From assembly GCA_031552315.1 (NCBI GenBank), contig JAVBMP010000031.1, positions 14,952 through 78,951 of the forward strand: a stretch of DNA of 64,000 nucleotides, given 5' to 3'. Shown here one piece after another: positions 42,604 through 51,142 of the stretch (the stretch's first letter is position 1; every line of letters starts with the position of its first letter). Source of the stretch: JAVBMP01 sp031552315 (GTDB lineage Bacteria > Desulfobacterota > Desulfovibrionia > Desulfovibrionales > Desulfovibrionaceae). The position numbers and the translations under genes were made by a program. The notes beneath the pieces are model-generated. The model was not told the DNA's origin and did not search any database. It saw nothing but the letters and a program-made list of their open reading frames with translations.

Positions 42604-42833
42604 ATGTGCTCCTGCGGGGGTTCTTGTTTTACTTGGGCTTTTCCGCTATAGATCTGAAGGAAAGACGCATCGCGAAATATCGCGGTGTTTTCGCGGACAA
42701 AGGGCCTTGCCGGCCCAGTGGCGTGTCCGGGCGGCCCCGTGGCTGGACCCCTGGATGGCCTCTGGCGGATGGCTTCTGGCGGGTGGCAGAACCCCTTCGC
42801 CCGCGCAAGCGCCGCGCAAACCTGAATGAGTAT

Positions 42834-45059
42834 ATGGAAGTTTTAAATAAAATACAAGAAAGACGTATGGTGCTGGCCGCATCTGTTTCCATTGTGGTCA
42901 TAGGCATCAGCCTGATTTTGTTCACATGGCAAATTTTGCGCCGTCAGGATGAAGCGGCGGAACAGCATTTGCTGCTAAGCGCAAAATCGGTCTTTGATAC
43001 GCTTGAAAGCGTGCTGCGCCGCAACCGCCGCCATACGGAAGACAGCAGTTTTGTGCCGCAAATTCAAAATATATTCAAAGAACTTGAAGCCAGCGGCGAT
43101 GTGGTGTTTGTGGGCCTTATCGCCCCGCACGGCGGCAGCATGGTGCTGGCCGCGTCCGGCGGCATGGGCGATATTCACCTGCCCCCGGACGCTTTGAAGC
43201 AGCTTGTCACCAAAAATGAATGGTCTGGCCGCTTGCGCCAGGGCGGGCGGGATCTTTTTATCTATTCCCGTCAGGTTTACTGGCGCGGCCGCATGGGGGA
43301 TGAAGGGCACATGCGGGGCGAAGGGCATATGCGGGGCCGGGCCATGCCGCAGGAAGGCATTGGCCGGCCGGAAGGCGGCCCGGCGCCAAACGGCGGGCCG
43401 GGGCCCAATGAAAGCTCGGGGCGAAACGGCAACCCGGCAGAAGGCGGCGCGCCTGCCCCAAATGGCGGCGGCCCCGGCAACCCGAGTGGCGCATTTCAAG
43501 ATGCCGGGCCGTTGCGTCAGGCCTTGCCGCGCATGCCGTCCTTTGGCAACCGCCTGCCGCCCTGGGGGAATTGGGGGCGTGACGGGCTGGAAAGGCCGGG
43601 GGCGGAACTGAACAACCTGGTGGAACTGCCGGTTTTTCTGGTGGTGGGCATCAATGTGGAAAAGCATCAGGCTGTGTATAACGGCGTGAAAAAAAACGCT
43701 ATTTTCCAGACTGTCTATATTTTGCTGGCGGCCATTTTCATTTGGGGGCTTTCCATAAGTTTCATAGCGCGGCGCGACCTTGCGGGCAAGGCGGCGGAAC
43801 TGGAACGCTTTCAGGCCGGGCTGCTGGACAACCTGCCGGACGGCCTGCTGGCGGTTGACCATGAAGGCATGATCTATTCCGCCAACCCCGTGGTGCATAC
43901 CATATTGAACGTGCCGCCGGGCGGGCTGGTGGGGCGGCCGGTTACCGCGTTGCCCCCGGCCCTGCAAGAACTTGTTCCGGCCCAGGAAGACATGAAGGCC
44001 CTGCCTTTGCGGCGCAAGTTGCCCTTTGGCGCGGCGCAGCTGGAAATTATTTGTTCTTCCTTCAAAGAAAAGGCGGATGACCTTTCCCTGTTGCTGATTA
44101 TCCGCGACCGCACCAAGGAACACAATTTGGAAAAAAGCCTGGCAGAGGCGGAAAAGCTGGCTGCCGTAGGCACGCTGGCCGCCGGTGTGGCGCATGAAAT
44201 ACGCAACCCGCTAAGCGCCTTGCGCGGTTTTGCGCAGTATTTCGCCAAAAAGCTGGCCGGGCAAAAACCGGAAGAAACCTACGCCCAAAGCATGGTGAAA
44301 GAGGCGGACCGCCTGAACCAGGTCATTACAGACCTGCTTTACCTTTCCCATTCCAAAAAGCTTGATCTGCGCCGTCTTGACCTGGCCTCGCTGGTTTCGG
44401 ATCTGGCCGGGTTGCTGCAACTTGACCTGGCCGCGCAAAAAATTGAACTGCGGCTTGATTTGCGCTGTTCCAGCATGGTAGGGGATGAAAAATCGCTGAA
44501 GCAGAGCCTGCTGAACCTGCTGCTGAATAGTCAGGACGCGTTGGGGCAAGACGCTTTGTGGCAAGACGCGTTGGGGCAGGACTCTTTGGGGCAGAATGCG
44601 TCAGAACAGGGCGCTCCGGGGCAGGACGGCCCGGCAAAGAACGCGCCGGGCGGGGCCAGGGCGGAAGGGCGGGCCATAACCGTGCGCAGTTATGAGGACA
44701 ACGGCGGCATTTGCCTTGAAGTGGAAGACAACGGCCCCGGCATGACCCAGGCGCATATCAAGCAGGCCTTTGAACCGTTTTTCACCACTAAAGACAAGGG
44801 CACCGGGCTTGGTCTGGCCCTGGTATACAAAACCATGCGCGAGCACGGCGGAAGTTGTGAGATAATTTCGCCGCCGGTTCATGCCTGGGGGCAAAATGTC
44901 GGGCAAGCGCCTGAAGGTGCGAGGCAAGTCGGGCCGGGACAAGTCGGGCCGGGACAATCCGGGCCGGTGCAAGCCGGGGCGCGGGGGCGCGGCCTGTGCG
45001 TGCGGCTGTGGTTTCCCCTGTTGCAAGAAAATGATGAAGCTGATGCGGGAATTGTGTAA
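42834..45059 (+). CDS. Membrane sensor histidine kinase, NtrB/ZraS-like
   Basis: 741 residues from the chosen ATG (MEVLNKIQERR); the frame is open further up but without family features. Membrane helices at about 13-33 (LAASVSIVVIGISLILFTWQI) and 290-312 flank a periplasmic domain. That domain contains a low-complexity repeat region (about 145-240: GDEGHMRGEGHMRGRAM, then GGPAPNGGPGPN). A PAS-like domain follows at about 325-420. The phospho-accepting His is in GVAHEIRNPLSALRGFAQYF (about 452). The ATPase domain has FFTTKDKGTGLGLALV but carries an insert of about 50 residues (about 566-616, DALGQDALWQDALGQDSLG). The next gene encodes its likely sigma-54 partner. Confidence 0.85.
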   Translation: MEVLNKIQERRMVLAASVSIVVIGISLILFTWQILRRQDEAAEQHLLLSAKSVFDTLESVLRRNRRHTEDSSFVPQIQNIFKELEASGDVVFVGLIAPHGGSMVLAASGGMGDIHLPPDALKQLVTKNEWSGRLRQGGRDLFIYSRQVYWRGRMGDEGHMRGEGHMRGRAMPQEGIGRPEGGPAPNGGPGPNESSGRNGNPAEGGAPAPNGGGPGNPSGAFQDAGPLRQALPRMPSFGNRLPPWGNWGRDGLERPGAELNNLVELPVFLVVGINVEKHQAVYNGVKKNAIFQTVYILLAAIFIWGLSISFIARRDLAGKAAELERFQAGLLDNLPDGLLAVDHEGMIYSANPVVHTILNVPPGGLVGRPVTALPPALQELVPAQEDMKALPLRRKLPFGAAQLEIICSSFKEKADDLSLLLIIRDRTKEHNLEKSLAEAEKLAAVGTLAAGVAHEIRNPLSALRGFAQYFAKKLAGQKPEETYAQSMVKEADRLNQVITDLLYLSHSKKLDLRRLDLASLVSDLAGLLQLDLAAQKIELRLDLRCSSMVGDEKSLKQSLLNLLLNSQDALGQDALWQDALGQDSLGQNASEQGAPGQDGPAKNAPGGARAEGRAITVRSYEDNGGICLEVEDNGPGMTQAHIKQAFEPFFTTKDKGTGLGLALVYKTMREHGGSCEIISPPVHAWGQNVGQAPEGARQVGPGQVGPGQSGPVQAGARGRGLCVRLWFPLLQENDEADAGIV

Positions 45060-45144
45060 TTTTCACCCCAATATAATTTATTTCAGGCGTGGCGCCATTC
45101 CGGCGTAGCGCGGGCAAGGCCTTATTCCGCCAAGGATTTACAGA

Positions 45145-46710
45145 ATGAAAAAGTTATTGGTAATAGACGATGAACCGGCCCACCGCATGATGGTGCGGGC
45201 TGTTATGGAAGATGCGGGATGGGAAGTTACAGAGGCGGAATCCGGCCTGGTCGGGCTGGAACTGTTCAAGGCTGACCCCTTCATGGCAGATGTGGCCCTG
45301 CTGGACATGCGCATGCCCGGCATGGACGGCACCGCCGCGCTGGCCGCCCTGCACGAGGTGCGGCCCTCTTTGCCGGTAATCATGTTCACGGCCTTTGGCA
45401 CGGTTGGTTCCGCTGTAGAGGCCATGAAGCGCGGGGCCTTTGACTACCTTACCAAACCGGCGGACAACGACGAACTGGTGGCCGTTTTGGAAAAAGGTTA
45501 TGAATACGCCACCTTGCTTAATGAAAATGAACGCTTGCGCCACGAGCTTGCCGGGTCTGACGCGCTTGCCAACCTGGTCGGGCAGGGCGAGGCCATGCGC
45601 CGCTTGCACGAATTTATTCTTCAGGCCGGGCCAAGCGAGGCCACCGTGCTTATTCTTGGGGAATCCGGCACGGGCAAGGAACTGATCGCGGAAGCCCTGC
45701 ACAAGGCCGGGCCGCGCTGCAACAAGCCGCTGGTCAAGGTAAACTGCGCCGCCCTGCCGGGGCATCTGCTGGAAAGCGAACTTTTTGGCTATGCGCGGGG
45801 GGCCTTTACCGGCGCGGTCAGGGACAAGCCCGGCCGCTTCCAGCTGGCGGAAGGCGGCACGCTGTTTTTGGATGAAGTGGGCGAATTGCCGCTGGAATTG
45901 CAGGCCAAGCTGTTGCGCGCCCTGCAAGAAAGGGTGGTGGAGCCGCTGGGTTCCATACGCCCGGTGCCGGTGGATGTGCGCATACTTTGCGCCACCAATG
46001 CGGATTTGCGCCAGGCCGTGGCCGCCGGGCGCTTTCGTGAAGACCTGTTTTTCCGCCTGAACGTGCTGGAAGTTGTGGCCCCGCCCCTGCGTGACCGGCT
46101 GGAAGACCTGCCCTTGCTGGTAAGCCGCCTTTTGCACCGCCTGAATATAAAAAACCGCAAAAGCGCGCAAAACGTGTCCCCGGAATTTTTGGCCCGCCTA
46201 AGCCGCTATTCTTGGCCGGGCAACGTGCGGGAACTGGAAAACATTCTGGAAAGGGCGCTTATCTTGAGCCGGTCAGACATCCTTTCACCAGACGCCCTGC
46301 CGGACTACCTGCTGCGGGAAGGGGCCGCAGCGTCCGGCGTAAGCGCGGGCGCGGCCTTTGGCGGCGCTTCCGCCCTTTCGCCTTCTGCTTCCGGCCCGGC
46401 CGGGGGCCCGGCTGGCGGCATGTCTGGAGGAATATCTGGCGGCCCGGCTTTTGGCGGCCCGGGCGCTTCTTTTCCCGCCGGTTCTGTCCCGCCATCATAT
46501 GCCCCGGCCTCATATGCCACGCCCGGCGGGCATGCGGCCCACAGCGGGGAGGGGGATCTTTCTCCCCTTGAAGAGGCGGAACTTTCCGCCCTGCAAGAGG
46601 CCCTGAAGGCCAACAACGGGCACCGGGAACGCACGGCGGATTCTCTTGGACTTTCCCGCCGCGCCTTGCAGTACAAGCTGAAAAAATTCGGCCTGAACCG
46701 GAGAGGCTAG
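45145..46710 (+). CDS. Sigma-54-dependent response regulator (NtrC/ZraR type)
   Basis: 521 residues. Receiver domain at 1-120 with VIDDEPAHRMM, phospho-accepting Asp in VALLDMRMPGMDG, and YLTKPADNDEL. The AAA+ domain at about 140-380 has GESGTGKE (Walker A), ESELFGYARGAFTGAV (the GAFTGA loop that contacts sigma-54) and GGTLFLDEVGELP (Walker B), ending SWPGNVRELENILERAL. A Gly/Ala/Pro-rich linker at about 392-472 is unusually long. The C-terminal Fis-type HTH covers about 480-521 (NNGHRERTADSLGLSRRALQYKLKKFGL). It is 85 bases after its kinase gene. Targets unknown. Confidence 0.93.
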   Translation: MKKLLVIDDEPAHRMMVRAVMEDAGWEVTEAESGLVGLELFKADPFMADVALLDMRMPGMDGTAALAALHEVRPSLPVIMFTAFGTVGSAVEAMKRGAFDYLTKPADNDELVAVLEKGYEYATLLNENERLRHELAGSDALANLVGQGEAMRRLHEFILQAGPSEATVLILGESGTGKELIAEALHKAGPRCNKPLVKVNCAALPGHLLESELFGYARGAFTGAVRDKPGRFQLAEGGTLFLDEVGELPLELQAKLLRALQERVVEPLGSIRPVPVDVRILCATNADLRQAVAAGRFREDLFFRLNVLEVVAPPLRDRLEDLPLLVSRLLHRLNIKNRKSAQNVSPEFLARLSRYSWPGNVRELENILERALILSRSDILSPDALPDYLLREGAAASGVSAGAAFGGASALSPSASGPAGGPAGGMSGGISGGPAFGGPGASFPAGSVPPSYAPASYATPGGHAAHSGEGDLSPLEEAELSALQEALKANNGHRERTADSLGLSRRALQYKLKKFGLNRRG

Positions 46711-46805
46711 GGCGTGGCAGGCGCGCGGAAGGCGGTAATCCGGCGTGCGGAAAGCGTTAATCCGGCGCGGGCGCGGAATTGGCAGGGCGCTGAAGGGGCA
46801 CGGGC

Positions 46806-47555
46806 ATGGCAAAAAAAATAAAGGCCAGAGAATTGCTGTTCCAGCAGGGGCAGGCGGAAAGCCCGGAACAGGCAGAGCGCCTGATCATGGCCGGGCTGGT
46901 CTATTATGACGCGGAAAGCGGCCCCGTGCGCGTGAACAAGCCCGGTGACCAGCTGCTGCCGGAAACCCGGCTGGAAATAAGGGGGCGGGAACGGTTTGTC
47001 AGCCGTGGGGCTTACAAATTGCTTACCGCCATAGAATATTTCAAGCTGGACTTCAGCGGGGCCGTGGCGCTGGACGCGGGCGCTTCCACCGGCGGTTTTG
47101 TGGACTGCCTGCTGCAACACGGGGCTGTCCGGGTGTATGCGGTGGATGTAGGGCACGGCCAATTGCATGAAAAAATGCAGGCGGATCCACGGGTGGTGAA
47201 CATGGAACGCACCAATCTGCGCCTGGCCGGGCCGGACTTGTTGCCGGAAAAGGTGGACGTGATAACGGCGGATGTCTCCTTCATTTCTCTTACCGCCATT
47301 TTGCCGCCCTGCCTGCAATGCCTGAAGCCGGGCGGGCGGGTGCTGGCCCTTATAAAACCGCAATTTGAACTGGGCTTTGCCAAAACCGTGCGCGGCGTGG
47401 TGCAAACGGAAGAAGCCCGTCAGGCGGCCATAGACAAAGTTTTGTCCGCCGCCGCCCCCCTTGGCCTGAAGCTGGTTGGCATGGTGCCTTCCGCCATAAA
47501 AGGCCCGAAAGGGAACCAGGAATATATGGCCTACTGGGAATATTGCCCGGAATAG
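46806..47555 (+). CDS. tlyA: TlyA-family rRNA 2'-O-methyltransferase
   Basis: 249 residues. An N-terminal S4 RNA-binding domain (KIKARELLFQQGQAESPEQAERLIMAGLVYYD) is followed by an FtsJ-like methyltransferase: YKLLTAIEYF, VALDAGASTGGFVDCLLQHGA (SAM-binding), VDVITADVSFISLTAILP, ALIKPQFELG. TlyA methylates 2'-OH groups of 16S and 23S rRNA in bacteria that have it and was once called haemolysin A. Its TAG stop codon (47553-47555) is the first three bases of a family C repeat. Confidence 0.9.
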   Translation: MAKKIKARELLFQQGQAESPEQAERLIMAGLVYYDAESGPVRVNKPGDQLLPETRLEIRGRERFVSRGAYKLLTAIEYFKLDFSGAVALDAGASTGGFVDCLLQHGAVRVYAVDVGHGQLHEKMQADPRVVNMERTNLRLAGPDLLPEKVDVITADVSFISLTAILPPCLQCLKPGGRVLALIKPQFELGFAKTVRGVVQTEEARQAAIDKVLSAAAPLGLKLVGMVPSAIKGPKGNQEYMAYWEYCPE

Positions 47556-47680
47556 AGCAATTTACGATTGAAATGAGTGAATTGCTCGGCAAGGATTTGT
47601 CTTCAAATCCTTGCCGCGAAATAGTCGTAGGCGAGCTTTGCTCGCCGTTAAGCGACGATTTCAAGCGTAAACCACTCTAG
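47553..47680 (-). repeat. Family C palindromic repeat, copy 2, starting at the tlyA stop codon
   Basis: 128 bases, inverted relative to copy 1: TAGAGCAATTTACGATTGAAAT at the left and the arm ending ACCACTCTA at the right, with the same three inner stems. Its first TAG is the tlyA stop codon. Confidence 0.85.
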
Positions 47681-47717
47681 AGCGCTGCGGGGCTGGAACA
47701 TTTTGCCTGTGCCCTTG

Positions 47718-47751
47718 GAGAGCAATTTGTGATTGAAATTAGTGAATTGCC
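47718..47751 (-). repeat. Partial family C repeat arm
   Basis: GAGAGCAATTTGTGATTGAAATTAGTGAATTGCC matches only the outer arm of family C (orientation as copy 2) with three changes. The rest is missing. It lies 67 bases before the next gene. Confidence 0.55.
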
Positions 47752-47817
47752 TTAAAGAAGCCTGTTGCTCCGCGGCGTTTTTTCGCCTGCCGGCAACGGG
47801 GATGAAAGGAGAAACCT

Positions 47818-48717
47818 GTGTCTGGAAGAATGAAAATTTTGCTGAGCTGCCTGTTTGCTTTGTCCGTTGCCATACCGGCCTTCGCGGCGGGCAACCTTGA
47901 ACGTATTCGCGGCACCTGGGATTGTAACGGGGAAGAAAGCCTGAAGCTGAACCCGGACGTAAGCAACAGCCTGAAAGAACCGGAAGCCCGGCGGCAAGCC
48001 CTGCTGTTGTTTGAAAGCATCAGCTTCAAGGTGGATGCGGAAAAGAACAAGCTTGCCATGTCTGTGGGGGATGAACAAAAAATCAATCACTTCATGGTAA
48101 ATTCTGATGATGGAAAATTTTTGGTCATTACCACAAGCGATGAAGAAAAAATAAATTTTGAATTTAAAGACGACAATACGCTTATAAGCCACGGCGCGGA
48201 AATGCGCATGCTCTTCAAGCGCCGCCAGGCCGCCTTGCCCGGCCCGCTTGTTCCGGCTGGCCCGGCGGATCAGGCTGGCCCGGCTGCTACGGACGCCCCG
48301 GCGGATCAGGCTGGCCCGGCTGCTACGGACGCCCCGGCGGGTCAGGCTGGCCCGGTTGTTCCGGCTAATCAGGTTGCCCCGGCCAGCAAGACCGGACAGG
48401 CGGACACGCCTGCCCAGACTAATCAGAGTGCCCAGAATGATCAGGTTGTCCAGAATAATCAGGCTGGCCCGAGCAATCAGGCTGGGCAGTCCGGCGCGGG
48501 TGCGGCGGCGGATTCCAAGGGTGAGGATGCCACACAGGCGGGCGCTGTCGTCCCGGCTGACAAGACCGCCCCGGCTGACGAAACTGGCCCGACCGGCCAG
48601 ACCGGCAAAGCTGATAAAACCGACAAGGGCGGCAAAAGCGGCAAGCCTGACAAGGGCGGCAAAACGGACAAAACCGGCAAGGTTGTCAAGGAAGGCGCGG
48701 CGCCGGTCAAAAAGTAA
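47818..48717 (+). CDS. Secreted protein with repeat-rich Ala/Pro/Gln/Lys C-terminus, unknown function
   Basis: 299 residues, GTG start with AGGAG six bases upstream; an ATG four codons later is an alternative. Signal peptide KILLSCLFALSVAIPAFAA. Residues about 24-135 form a small domain (LERIRGTWDCNGEESLKLNPDV ... SISFKVDAEKNKLAMSVGDEQKINHFMVNSDDGKFLVI) that looks beta-rich; I recognise no family. From about 140 on it is low complexity: GPAATDAPADQAGPAATDAPA repeats, then NQ-rich, then GKADKTDKGGKSGKPDKGG. The basic tail could bind the cell wall or polyanions; this is speculation. Confidence 0.65.
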   Translation: MSGRMKILLSCLFALSVAIPAFAAGNLERIRGTWDCNGEESLKLNPDVSNSLKEPEARRQALLLFESISFKVDAEKNKLAMSVGDEQKINHFMVNSDDGKFLVITTSDEEKINFEFKDDNTLISHGAEMRMLFKRRQAALPGPLVPAGPADQAGPAATDAPADQAGPAATDAPAGQAGPVVPANQVAPASKTGQADTPAQTNQSAQNDQVVQNNQAGPSNQAGQSGAGAAADSKGEDATQAGAVVPADKTAPADETGPTGQTGKADKTDKGGKSGKPDKGGKTDKTGKVVKEGAAPVKK

Positions 48718-48747
48718 CCGGCGTTTGGCGCGGCATGGGGCCAAACG

Positions 48748-48825
48748 GGCTGCCTGAAAAAATGGTTGCCTGAAAAAATGGCTGCCTAAAAAAATGGCTG
48801 CCGGAAAAAATGGCTGCCGAAAAAG
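48748..48825. repeat. Tandem repeat of a 16-base unit
   Basis: Nearly five head-to-tail copies of GGCTGCCTGAAAAAAT, each with zero to two changes. Each unit contains an A tract of six or seven bases. It begins 30 bases after the secreted-protein stop. It has no spacers, so it is not a CRISPR. Confidence 0.75.
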
Positions 48826-49024
48826 CGGTTACGGGCAGCGCCCTTGCTTGCCGTACGGTTTACGGTCAATTATCGAAGCACTTACGGTTTGCGCGGGCGC
48901 GGTTCAAAGCCGCTTTACGGCGCGACTGTTGCCAAAGCCCTCTTTGACGAGACAGCCTGCCTTGCGGCTTGGCCTAGCTCGCGCCCTTGGCTACCTTGCA
49001 CCCTTGCCTACCTTGTGCCCTTGC
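48826..49024. other. Intergenic sequence without recognised content
   Basis: About 200 bases between the tandem repeat and the convergent exonuclease gene. Apart from short repeated CCTTG/CTACC pieces near 48990-49025, I see nothing in it. Confidence 0.4.
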
Positions 49025-49873
49025 CTACCGCCAGCGGCGTTTCTGCACCTTGTCCAGTATTTCCTTGTCCGCCCGGTAGGGGTTGCGCTGCATGGTATTA
49101 TGGGCTTCCAAATCCGGTTCCAGCCCCGGCAGGGCGCAGCCGTGGGCCTTGCAGGCGTAGCGGCTAAGGTATTCCAAAGAAAGCACATCTTCCACATTGT
49201 AGGCCAGCAGGGTTTCCAGGGCGCGTTCATTGTTGCTGCGCTTAAATTCCTGCCACAGCAGCACGGCGGTCATGCCGTCCACCCCGTCGGCCCCTTCCAG
49301 CCCGCTACGGTTCAGGCCCAGGGTTTTTTCCACGGCCTTCAGGCCCCCGCGCAGGTTCAGGGCGCGGAATACCGGCAAAAGGTCAAGGTGGGCCATGTTC
49401 AATTCAATGTTCAGGGCGCGGCGCAAAAAGGGCGCGTCAAAGGCCGCGCCGTTCCAGGTGACCAGCAGGGCGTAGGCCTCTATGTCTTTGGCAAAATCTT
49501 CAAGGTTGCGGCCATACACGTAACAGCGCACGCTGCCGCCATCATAAAGCGCAATGCTGGTAATGTGGTCGCGCCCCTTGCCAAGGCCGGTGGTTTCAAT
49601 ATCCACATAGGCGGCGGAATGCGCGAAGTGCGGGTAAAGCCGCCAGGCCTCGGCGCCGCAAAGGCGCTGGCTGAACCACAGGGCGTCGCCGTCTTCCAGC
49701 CGTTTTTGCGCTTCTTCCAGCCCAAGGGCAAGCAGGCCGTGGTTCACCCCGGAAAAAGAGGCGGTATTGCAGGCTTTGTAGGCATCATCCCAGTTGACAA
49801 TGCCCGCATCATTCATTTTTTTTTGCATGGCGCGGCCTATGCCGGGCAAATGCAGGAAGGTTTCAGTAAGCAT
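49025..49873 (-). CDS. RNase H-fold 3'-5' exonuclease, YprB-like
   Basis: 282 residues. An N-terminal helical part (FLHLPGIGRAMQKKMNDAGI) looks like a helix-hairpin-helix. The DEDD-type nuclease core starts AAYVDIETTGLGKGRDHITSIALYDGG (Asp, Glu). It continues LVTWNGAAFDAPFLRRAL (Asp), HLDLLPVFRAL and LLAYNVEDVLSLEYLSRYA (Asp). This matches the RNase_H_2/YprB family, whose substrate is not established. A Cys-containing tail (YACKAHGCALPGLEPDLEAHN) follows. It lies 38 bases after the peptidase gene in the same direction. Confidence 0.78.
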   Translation of the reverse strand: MLTETFLHLPGIGRAMQKKMNDAGIVNWDDAYKACNTASFSGVNHGLLALGLEEAQKRLEDGDALWFSQRLCGAEAWRLYPHFAHSAAYVDIETTGLGKGRDHITSIALYDGGSVRCYVYGRNLEDFAKDIEAYALLVTWNGAAFDAPFLRRALNIELNMAHLDLLPVFRALNLRGGLKAVEKTLGLNRSGLEGADGVDGMTAVLLWQEFKRSNNERALETLLAYNVEDVLSLEYLSRYACKAHGCALPGLEPDLEAHNTMQRNPYRADKEILDKVQKRRWR

Positions 49874-49911
49874 TCCAGGGCCTTGTACAATGATTTTTTA
49901 TAATGCTTCCG

Positions 49912-50982
49912 CTACAATATTTCCGCGCCGTCTTCCGTAACCAGAACCATGTATTCCCAGCGTATGCCGCCCCATTCCGGGTAGTAAAGGCCGGGTTCAA
50001 CCGTTACCACCATGCCGGGTTGCAGGGCTATGGAACTTTTGGAGTTCAGGCTTGGCCCCTCATGGGTTTGCAGGCCTATGCCGTGGCCCAGGCTATGGGT
50101 AAAGTGTTTGGCAACGCCCTGCTCTTCAAAATAGTTCCAGGCGGTCTTGAAGATGTCGCTGCACAGCACGCCGGGGCGTATGGCCGCAATGGCCCGTTTT
50201 TGGGCCTCGCGCGTTTGTTCCAGCGCCTTCATAAAGCGCGGGGCGGGGCTGTCGCCCACCCAAAAGGTGCGGGTCTGGTCGGAACAGTAGTCGTTCAGGC
50301 GGCAGCCGGTATCCACCAGCACGCAGCAATTTTCATCCACACGGGTTTCCCCCGGCACCGCGTGGGGCAGGGCCGCGTTGGGGCCAATGCCCACAATGCT
50401 GGGGAAAGAAAGTTCCTCTGCCCCGTTGTTGCGGAAAAATTGCTCAATATCCCAGGCTATCTGTTTTTCCGCGCGGCCCGTGGCCAGCACGCCGGGCAAC
50501 CATTGCATCAGCTTGTGGTTAAGGGAACAGGCCGCGCGCAGGCGGGCTATTTCTTCCGCATCTTTTATGGCGCGCAGCTTTTCCACCAGGCCATCGGCGC
50601 GGCGCATTTCCAGCCCCGGAGAAAGTTTTTCATAAAAGGCCAGGTTTATGGAAAGCGCCTCAAACCCCAGCGGGCCGGTCAGGATGCCGCGCAACAGGGA
50701 ATTTATTTGCACAGCCGGTTCCCCGGCATAGATAAAAATTTGATCTTCCGGCCAAAAGCGCCGGGCCGCGTCAAGATACCGGGCATCTGTGCACAGGCGG
50801 TCTTTGCCGTCCGCCATAAGCAGAAGGCAGCCGGAACTTTCATTGCTTTGGTGGTCTTTCAGCTCAAAGCCGCTTAAATAATAGCGGTTGGCGTCAAGGG
50901 TAAGCAGCATGGCCCCAAGGCCCTGCCTGTGCATGGCTTCTCTGGCCCTTTCCCGCCGCGCCGCGTAAACTTGCTGGTTCAT
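49912..50982 (-). CDS. M24 family Xaa-Pro peptidase
   Basis: 356 residues. The N-terminal creatinase-like domain spans about 1-125 (ALREAMHR-type start, ANRYYLSGFELKDHQ). The catalytic pita-bread fold shows the five metal ligands in VLVDTGCRLNDYCSDQTRTFWVG (two Asp), HSLGHGIGLQTHEGP (His), VVTVEPGLYYPEWGGIRWEYMVLVT (two Glu). It probably removes N-terminal residues preceding proline or splits Xaa-Pro dipeptides, in the cytoplasm. It is divergent from mutM. Confidence 0.9.
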   Translation of the reverse strand: MNQQVYAARRERAREAMHRQGLGAMLLTLDANRYYLSGFELKDHQSNESSGCLLLMADGKDRLCTDARYLDAARRFWPEDQIFIYAGEPAVQINSLLRGILTGPLGFEALSINLAFYEKLSPGLEMRRADGLVEKLRAIKDAEEIARLRAACSLNHKLMQWLPGVLATGRAEKQIAWDIEQFFRNNGAEELSFPSIVGIGPNAALPHAVPGETRVDENCCVLVDTGCRLNDYCSDQTRTFWVGDSPAPRFMKALEQTREAQKRAIAAIRPGVLCSDIFKTAWNYFEEQGVAKHFTHSLGHGIGLQTHEGPSLNSKSSIALQPGMVVTVEPGLYYPEWGGIRWEYMVLVTEDGAEIL

Positions 50983-51069
50983 TAAATCTTTCCCTCGGAT
51001 TTTTATAGGTAACTTAGCGAAAATATTTTAACCACATTGGGCGCGTTTGTCCATGCTCATTTCTTTTAC

Positions 51070-51098
51070 TTGTCTTTGCCCGGACAAGGTCTTATAAT
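51070..51098 (+). promoter_or_regulatory. Sigma-70-type promoter of mutM
   Basis: TTGTCT (51070-51075), a 17-base spacer and a perfect TATAAT (51093-51098), 45 bases before the mutM start. This is the best-looking vegetative promoter in the window. Confidence 0.7.
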
Positions 51099-51120
51099 AC
51101 TACCATCAAGTAGGTATTAT
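51093..51120 (+). promoter_or_regulatory. Inverted repeat over the mutM transcription start
   Basis: ATAATACTAC and GTAGGTATTAT pair with one bulge around a six-base loop. The left arm is the -10 box and the right arm lies past the expected start point. It could be an operator or a 5' stem protecting the mRNA. Confidence 0.4.
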
Positions 51121-51142
51121 TTTTCTAACCAGCGAGAATCAC

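Noticed and set aside
48748..48825. 16-base direct repeats as a CRISPR or plasmid iteron set
   Set aside because: No spacers, units too short and contiguous for CRISPR, and no replication gene nearby for iterons.
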